Shown piece after piece: positions 57,178 through 64,000 of a stretch of 64,000 nucleotides of DNA. Location of the stretch: NCBI GenBank assembly GCA_025084515.1, contig JAJAGP010000438.1, forward strand, positions 124,001-188,000, in the 5' to 3' direction. Position 1 is the first letter of the stretch. Every line of letters starts with the position of its first letter. Under the pieces are notes generated by a model. The model had not been told where the DNA came from. It searched no databases and was given only the letters and a program-made list of their open reading frames with translations. Source of the DNA: Ancistrus triradiatus (Eukaryota > Chordata > Actinopteri > Siluriformes > Loricariidae). The translations under genes and the position numbers were made by a program.

Positions 57178-57377
57178 CTACATTTACATTTACAGCATTT
57201 AGCAGACGCCCTTATCCAAAGCGACTTACAATTGACACAGTCCTACAATCCAAGCAATTGTGGGTTAAGGGTCTTGCTCAAGGACCCAACAGTGGCAGCT
57301 TGGCAGAGGTGGGATTTGAACCCTGGACCTTCTGGTTCAGAGTCCAGTACCTTAACCACTAGGCTACCACAGTCCCA
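57178..57377 (-). repeat. tRNA-derived SINE, inverted, copy 1
   Basis: Complement of the same SINE: starts ACATTTACATTTACAGCATT then TAGCAGACGC and ends CTAGGCTACCACAGTCCCAC. It is inverted relative to 56291-56474 some 700 bp away. Confidence 0.9.
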
Positions 57378-58007
57378 CTAGTACTAATAATAATAATATT
57401 GGCACTCCAATATGATAAACCACCACCGCTGGGACCCAAGCTCGAGTCCTAGCAGTGCCTTCAGGTATGGTATCACATGCAGACATAATTGGCTATGCCT
57501 AAGGGAGAGGGGCTGGTCAAAGGATCATCCCCAGTCCCGCAGCATTAAGCCTCATCCAGCCGTGTAATTTAGTAGATTCCCACACAGAGCATGCTTACAC
57601 CTCTCCGGTTATAAATCTCTGCAACCTTAAAAAAGGAAAAGCAGTATTAAACAGTAAAAACTAAACAATATATATTTTTTTAAATTAAATAATAATACAC
57701 TGCCACTAACAACCTAATAACACTGCTTCTAAAAAACAACAACAACAAGAACAAAAAGCAGATGCTGCCTGACAAACTCAAAAAGTGTCATACGTCACTG
57801 ACAGCAAGTAATCATCAGCTTGGGAACTGCTGATCACGGGTTTTTATTTCAACATCTCACTTTGCCTCTCACATTTTGTCCTTTTCCTACTCTAGAACTC
57901 ACGAGTCAGCAAACGGTTTGAAATGCAGCCAGTACGTTACATAAGATGTTGTTAGATCAGAGAAAACACTAACAGAACTGTGGGCAAGACTCCTGCTTAA
58001 TGCTTAA

Positions 58008-58345
58008 ATATGCTACTGTAGGCAGATACTCTTATCCACGTACAACTTATATAGCCTTAGAACCCAAGTAACTGCTCAGGGACCCAACAACAGCAGACTG
58101 GCCAAGGTGGGATTTGACCTCTAGACCTTCTGGGGGTTGGTCCAGTGTCTTAACTGGTAGACCAACAACAGTACACCACCATACGAGATTTTACACATTT
58201 AGCAGATGTCCTTATCCAGAGTGACTGATAACTGAATGTGGGTTAAGGGTCTTGCTCAAGAACCCAACAATCACAGCTTGGCAGTGGTAAAATTTGAACG
58301 CTGGACCTTCTGGTCCATAGTCCATAGCCTTAACTGCTAGACTTA
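58008..58345 (-). repeat. Two further SINE relics, copy 1
   Basis: 58008-58170 is an old, diverged copy (GGTGGGATTTGACCTCTAGA, CTTAACTGGTAGACC); 58190-58345 is a better one (ACACATTTAGCAGATGTCCT then TATCCAGAGTGACTGATA, GGGTCTTGCTCAAGAACCCA). Confidence 0.75.
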
Positions 58346-59074
58346 TTAGACTTGGCCTAATTGGCCCTTGAGTTGTCTAATTCTCTAATTACCATAATTA
58401 TAACAGATAGCCATGTGTTAAACGCTTATTTATTTACTGGCAGCATATATTGTATTGTTTTGTTGCACTCTAGTGCAGTGTATTGTTTCTTTTGTCCAGC
58501 CAAGCCAATCAATCCAGTGGATCCACGAGCAGAGGCGGGAGTTAAAGAGCAGAAGTCCATCAGTCAATCGAAAGCTGACAATCTAACCGGTCAAGCTTGT
58601 TGGCTCATATTTGGACTAGAGAATGTTCTCGGTTGATGTGTTTAGAGACTTTTTTGTGTGAGCTACTCATGTTTGTGGGATCGACCTATCGCTACGTGTT
58701 TGTAACAAGCTGTAAATGACATCCATAAGTGTATCTGCCTGTCCTACTGTAAGTAGTGCTCCTTCATCCCAGATTTAATTATAACAATAGGCCTTTCCTC
58801 TGTTTTCACCACACCTGAAGCGAATGAGTACAGCTGTCATTGATTAGATGTGCCATTACACAGAGGTAGTTATGATTGCTTACTTAGATTGCTTACTGAT
58901 GTCCAGTGGTGTCCAGTCAGTGCATATATAGCCTGGCAAATGTTCCCCAGCCAGTCAAAAATTAATCCGGGATTTACAGGAGGCAGTTGGGTGTCAAACT
59001 TGGTAACATGATTAATTTGTGTAAACATTTTTTTTACGTGTTAATGTTTCCAGTTTAATCATGTGTGTTAACGT
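58346..59074. other. Nothing recognised
   Basis: An open frame at 58361-58636 has no domain. No repeat border could be placed. Confidence 0.4.
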
Positions 59075-59400
59075 GTTAACCCTGAACAGGGTTGTGGGAG
59101 AGCCAGTGCCTAGCAGGTGGCAAAGGGCGCAAGGCAGGAACAACCCTAGACAGGGCACCCATTCATCGTAGGGCACACACACTTGCACACTAAGTGAACT
59201 TTGGAGACACCAATTAACCTAACATGCATGTCTTTGAACTATGGCAGGAAACCAAAGTACCAGAAGTAAACCCTGGCGGCTATGGGGAGGACGTGCAAAC
59301 TCCACACAAAGGACCCAGACCACTCCATTTGTGGATTGAGTCCAGGATCTTCTCATTAGGCACAGAGCCGCTCCGTGTTACCACTGACAGCCCTAAAATA
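59075..59400 (-). repeat. SINE/Mermaid-like repeat, reverse orientation
   Basis: Contains CCCTAGACAGGGCACCCATT then CATCGTAGGGCACACACAC, AACATGCATGTCTTTGAACT, GGAGGACGTGCAAACTCCAC and ACAAAGGACCC, the complement of the DANA/Mermaid-type core seen at 21970-22060. Confidence 0.75.
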
Positions 59401-59519
59401 GGTTTAAATCAAATAAGTCACATGATTGCCTTATATTATCAAAAAGGGTGTCTGTACCCAGGGCTTAATTTGTGCTGGATCCTGCAAGAACAAGATCCGG
59501 TACCTCTCATATCTTCGTG

Positions 59520-59612
59520 ATCGGAATTCCGGCTCTTTTCAGAGAGCCGGCTCTTTCGGCTCGGCTCACTAAAAAGAGTCGGCTCTTTCGGCTCCCAAGT
59601 GGCTCTTTAGAT
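59520..59612. repeat. GGCTCTTT-rich terminal block of a DNA transposon
   Basis: GAGCCGGCTCTTTCGGCTCG and GTCGGCTCTTTCGGCTCCCA are direct repeats around 30 bases apart. This pattern occurs at the ends of a dispersed fish element (probably hAT-like). The remainder is hidden by the gap. Confidence 0.5.
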
Positions 59613-59721
59613 TTTTTGTAGCTTACTTTATTATTCCCTCTCTCTCTCTCTCGCTCTCTCTCTCAAGATTCATAAGTTGCTTTATTGGCATGACAAATAT
59701 GTACACTTGTATTCGTTCGTC

Positions 59722-59821
59722 NNNNNNNNNNNNNNNNNNNNNNNNNNNNNNNNNNNNNNNNNNNNNNNNNNNNNNNNNNNNNNNNNNNNNNNNNNNNNNN
59801 NNNNNNNNNNNNNNNNNNNNN
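59722..59821. other. Assembly gap (100 N)
   Basis: Exactly 100 undetermined bases, a conventional placeholder for a gap of unknown size. The sequence directly to its right is a repeat of 54257 onward. Confidence 0.98.
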
Positions 59822-60299
59822 GCTGTGGCTCCAGAACATCTATTATTACACATTTCAAACAGTAAAAAATCCAACACCTACAAAACCCCACAATTCCAAA
59901 TACACTGTAATAAAATCGCAGCCCTTGTACACAGTCAATAATTAGGGAAGAAATCTGAACTATAATAAACACTCCAAAGGCATGACGATTGCAATTAGTA
60001 GTACGATCCTCTCACTTACAAGCATGAATAGGTAAAACGAAATTTGACCACTGGGCCATCCTGGCTTCTGGTGTCAAATCAAGTCTAACAGCGCCCTCTG
60101 TTCTCCAAAAGAAGAATTGCAAGAGTGTACTCCTTCACAGTCAATTGCGTTTCAAACGCAAAGTACTCCGATCGAAGTAAGATGAGTTACAGGTGAGAAC
60201 AATATAGTTCTCGTATCTAGCGTCTTGTTTGTTATTTTATTTTTGACACATGTTTAAATGCAATTTGATGCACACTTCAACAATTATAATCAGTGCATT

Positions 60300-61278
60300 T
60301 ACAGTGGTGTGAAAAAGTGTTTGCCCCCTTCCTGATTTCCTACTTTTTTGCAGGTTTGTCACACTTCAGTGTTTCGAAACATCAAACCAATTTAAATATT
60401 AATCAAAGAAAACAAGTAAACACAAAATGCAGTTTTTAAAAGACGGTGTTTATTATTAAAGGAGAAGAAAAATCCAAACCTACATGGCCCTGTGTGAAAA
60501 AGTGATTGCCCCCTAACCCTAATAACTGGTTGGGCCACCCTTATCAGCAACAACTGCAACCAAGCGTTTGCGATAACTTGTAATGAGTCTTTTACAGCGT
60601 TCAGGAGGAATTCTGGCCACTTATCTTTGCAGAATTGTTGTAATTCAGACACACTGGAGGGTTCAGTTGTTGTGGGGTCTTTTGTGGCCTCTTGGATGAG
60701 TTGTCGCTGAGCTCTTGGGGTAATTTTGGTCGGCCGGCCACTCCTGGGAAGGTTCACCACTGTTCCATGTCTTTGCCAATTGTGGATAATGGCTCCCAAT
60801 GAGTCCCAAAATTATAAAAATGGCTTTATAACCCTTTCCATACTGATAGATCTCAAATTACTTTCCTTCTCAATTGTTCTTGAATTTTGTTGGATCTCGG
60901 CATGATGTGTAGCTTTAAAGGAACGTTTGGTGCACTTCACTTTGTCAGGCAGGTCCTATTTAAGTGATGTCCTGATTGAGAACAAGTGTGGCAATAATCA
61001 GGCCTGGGTGTGGCTAGAGACAGTGAACTCAGGTGTGATAAACCATAGTTATGTTATGTTTCAACAAGGGGGTGGGGGCACAATCACTTTTTCACACAGG
61101 GCCATGTAGGTTTGGATTTTTTTTCTCCCTTAATAATAAACCCCTTCATTTAAAAACTGCATTTTGTGTTTACCTGTGTTGTCTTTGACTAATATTTAAA
61201 TTGGTTTGATGTTCTGAAACACTTAAGTGTGACAAATAGGAAATCAGGAAGGGGGGCAAACACTTTCACACCACTCTA
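60300..61278 (-). mobile_element. Tc1-like family H, internally deleted, copy 2
   Basis: Same structure as 54734-55721. The minus-strand frame at 60799-60392 is longer here: NWQRHGTVVNLPRSGRPTKI then TPRAQRQLIQEATKDPTTTE joins the C-terminal ELQQFCKDKWPEFLLNAVKD without interruption, showing the internal deletion clearly. Confidence 0.88.
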
Positions 61279-61389
61279 GATCACTAAGGCATTTGAAATG
61301 TAATGCCGTTTATTACCGACAGAAACGTATTTGCATGTTTGACTTGTTTGCCATGGAAAAAATTCAGAAATGTATTAGTTCACAATCTT

Positions 61390-62570
61390 TGACAGGTTAA
61401 CTGGGCGCGGCACTGACACAATCAGGTGTGAGTTTTGTTAGTGAAAAGTGGGAGTGTTTAGGAACCACAGGAACTCGGGTCCAAAGCGACAGACCACGTA
61501 AAGTTACGTAGCGGGGTCACTGATTGCTGAGGTTCATGGTGCATAAAAGACACCAACGCTCTGTTAACTCAATAACTGCAGAGCTCCAAACCTCCTCTGG
61601 CATTAATATCAGCACAAAAACTGTGCACCGGAAGCTCAGTGGCATGGGTTTCCTTGCTGCACGAATGCCATACATCACCAAGCACGATGCCTAGCATTGG
61701 ATGGAGTGGTGTAAAGCATGCCGCCAGTGGAAACGTGTTCCGCTGAGTGATGAATCACACTTCTCTATCTGGCAGTCTGATGGATGAATCTGGGGTTTGG
61801 CGAGTGCCAAAAGAAGGTTACCTACCTGACAGCACTGTTCCAGCTCTAAAGTTTGGTAGGGAGATAATGCTATGAGGTTGTGTGGTAGTCTAGCGGGTAA
61901 GGTACTGGACTACGGACCAGAAGGTCCAGGGTTCAAATCCCTCCTCTGCAAAGCTGCCACTGTTGGGTCCTTGAGCAAGGCCCTTAACCCACAATTGCTT
62001 GGATTGTAAAATAGTATCAATTGTAAGTCACTCTGGATAAGGGCGTCTGCTAAATGCTGTAAATGTTTTTCAGGGGTTGGTCTTGGTCCTTTAGCTCCAG
62101 TGAAGGGAAATCTTAATGTGTCAGCATACCAAGACATTTTGGGTGATTGGAAGCTTCGATCTTTGTGGGAACAGTTTGGGGAAGGTCCTTGTCTGATCCA
62201 GCATGACTGTGCCCCAGTGCAGCAAACTAAAGACCATAAAACGCATATCTGGGTGAGTTTGATGTGGAAGAACTTGACTGGCCTGTACATCAAACACCTT
62301 TGGGAAGAACTAGAACGGAGATTGTGAGCCAGGCCCTCTCATCCAACATCAGTGACAGACCTCCCAAATGCTGTTCTGGATGAATGGGTAAAACCTCCCA
62401 CAGTCCAAAATCTTATAGAAAGCCTTCCCAGTGAAAGCTGTTATAGCTGCAAATGGAAATAACTCCATATTAATGCTTATGGATTTAGAATTGGATGTCA
62501 TAAAAGCTCCCGTAGGTGTGATGTTTTGGTGTGAATTTGAGGACTTGTATACATTTTCCCTTTTTTATAT
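61390..62570 (+). pseudogene. Tc1-like transposase family I, split by a SINE, copy 2
   Basis: As copy 1, but 34 bases missing there are present here: ...RVPLSDESHFSIWQSDG, containing the first catalytic Asp region (SDESHF), followed by a stop. The SINE at 61882-62065 sits at the same place in the gene. Confidence 0.85.
61882..62065 (+). repeat. tRNA-derived SINE inside transposase pseudogene, copy 2
   Basis: Orthologous to 56291-56474; the shared site shows that the SINE inserted before the two segments separated. Confidence 0.9.
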
Positions 62571-62770
62571 TTACTTTGTGTGCACCAATTGTTATATTAA
62601 TCGAGTAATTAAAAAAAAGTTAAAAATAACTGATAAATTAGTCATTATATTAACTGACTAATCAAAAAAAGAATCATTAGATAAATACATTTCACAAATT
62701 GAGATATGTCATGAGATTAAAAACCTTGGCAGAGAAAATTGGTAAAATGGATAATAATATATAATAACAC

Positions 62771-62970
62771 TACATTTACATTTACAGCATTTATCAGACG
62801 CCCTTATCCAAAGCGACTTACAATTGACACAGTCCTACAATTCAAGCAATTGTGGGTTAAGGGTCTTGCTCAAGGACCCAACAGTGGCAGCTTGGCAGAG
62901 GTGGGATTTGAACCCTGGACCTTCTGGTTCAGAGTCCAGTACCTTAACCACTAGGCTATCACAGTCCCAC
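62771..62970 (-). repeat. tRNA-derived SINE, inverted, copy 2
   Basis: Counterpart of 57178-57377, with a few substitutions (ATTTATCAGACG for ATTTAGCAGACG). Confidence 0.9.
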
Positions 62971-62992
62971 TAGTACTAATAATAATAATATT

Positions 62993-63154
62993 GTCAAGTC
63001 AAGTCAAGTCAGATTTATTTATATAGCGCTTTTTACAATGGAGCATTGTCTCAAAGCAACTTTACAAGTTTAGATTATCTCCAATAACTACGTCCAATCC
63101 CAGATTGAGCAAGCCTAGGGCGACAGTGGCAAGGAAAAACTCCCTAGTTCTATT
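62993..63154 (+). repeat. Family E repeat insertion present only in copy 2
   Basis: 162 bases from GTCAAGTCAAGTCAAGTCAG to CTAGTTCTATT interrupt the sequence that reads continuously at 57390-57410 in copy 1. It carries TTTATTTATATAGCGCTTTT, TCAAAGCAACTTTACAAG and GGCGACAGTGGCAAGG. TATT-like bases at both borders suggest a short target duplication. Confidence 0.88.
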
Positions 63155-63765
63155 GGCACTCCAATATGATAAACCACCACCGCTGGGACCCAAACTCGAG
63201 TCCTAGCAGTGCCTTCAGGTATGGTATCACATGCAGACATAATTGGCTATGCCTAAGGGAGAGGGGCTGGTCAAAGGATCATCCCCAGTCCCGCAGCATT
63301 AAGCCTCATCCAGCCGTGTAATTTAGTAGATTCCCACACAGAGCATGCTTACACCTCTCCAGTTATAAATCTCTGCAACCTTAAAAAAGGAAAAGCAGTA
63401 TTAAACAGTAAAAACTAAACAATATATATATTTTTAAATTAAATAATAATACACTGCCACTAACAACCTAATAACACTGCTTCTAAAAAACAACAACAAC
63501 AAGAACAAAAAGCAGATGCTGCCTGACAAACTCAAAAAGTGTCACACGTCACTGACGGCAAGCAATCATAAGCTTGGGAACTGCTGATCACGGGTTTTTA
63601 TTTCAACATCTCACTTTGCCTCTCACATTTTGTCCTTTTCCTACTCTAGAACTCACGAGTCAGCAAACGGTTTGAAATGCAGCCAGTACGTTACATAAGA
63701 TGTTGTTAGATCAGAGAAAACACTAACAGAACTGTGGGCAAGGCTCCTGCTTAATGCTTAAATAT

Positions 63766-64000
63766 GCTACTGTAGGCATATACTCTTATCCACGTACAAC
63801 TTATATAGCCTTAGAACCCAAGTAACTGCTCAGGGACCCAACAACAGCAGACTGGCAAAGGTGGGATTTGAACTCTAGACCTTCTGGGGGTTGGTCCAGT
63901 GTCTTAACTGGTAGACCAACAACAGTACACCACCATATGAGATTTTACACATTTAGCAGATGTCCTTATCCAGAGTGACTGATAACTGAATGTGGGTTAA
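63766..64000 (-). repeat. SINE relics, copy 2
   Basis: Counterparts of 58008-58170 and the first part of 58190-58345; the second is cut by the window end. Confidence 0.75.

Larger units (their letters stand above)
54257..58246 (+). repeat. Large duplicated segment, copy 1
   Basis: This 3990-bp segment is repeated in the same orientation at 59822-64000. Order of elements is identical: unique-looking DNA, Tc1 family H, Tc1 family I with SINE, inverted SINE, low-copy DNA, SINE relics. Differences are scattered substitutions and small indels, one 162-bp insertion and one 34-bp deletion. Confidence 0.95.
59822..64000 (+). repeat. Large duplicated segment, copy 2
   Basis: Begins at the first base after the gap with GCTGTGGCTCCAGAACATCT, identical to 54257 onward, and runs to the window end (64000 corresponds to 58246). 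Probably extends beyond the window. Confidence 0.95.

Noticed and set aside
41640..64000. Search for the first pard3 exons upstream of 41639
   Set aside because: No minus-strand block resembling the Par-3 N-terminus was found; these exons are probably outside the window or too short to recognise by eye.

Overview
This window looks like a piece of a teleost fish chromosome. It has spliced vertebrate-type exons, long AT-rich introns, tRNA-derived SINEs of fish type and a very heavy load of Tc1/mariner-like DNA transposons with the terminal sequences common in fish. An ostariophysan (catfish-like) host would fit the Tc1 richness, but that is inference.

One host gene is recognisable: a pard3 (Par-3 cell-polarity scaffold) gene on the minus strand. 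Eight coding exons run right to left from 41639 to 3562. They cover the end of the N-terminal oligomerisation domain, the linker, all of PDZ1, the PDZ1-PDZ2 linker and the first half of PDZ2. Seven of the eight exons join in a single continuous reading frame with GT/AG borders; the exon at 37946-38114 breaks the frame. The gene's start (beyond 41639) and the rest of PDZ2 onward (left of 3562) were not found here.

Everything else is intronic or upstream repeat DNA. It includes at least seven different Tc1-like families (all broken), hAT-type non-autonomous elements (one with perfect 8-bp target duplications at 10352-11165), a pogo/Tigger-like MITE, fold-back elements, LINE fragments, several SINE families, microsatellites and a noisy minisatellite at 37.0-37.9 kb.

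Three regions deserve caution or attention. (1) From about 37.0 to 39.9 kb, frame switches in the pard3 exon and many single-base indels in a Tc1 copy suggest poorly corrected long-read consensus. (2) A 100-N scaffold gap (59722-59821) is followed by a near-copy of 54257-58246, which looks like an uncollapsed haplotype or overlapping contig ends, though a true tandem duplication is not excluded. (3) At 42410-42973 an internal transposon fragment is flanked by a perfect 23-bp direct repeat, which is not how Tc1 elements insert. I found no bacterial-type genes, CRISPR array, operon or intact transposase, and nothing that amounts to a new multi-gene system.
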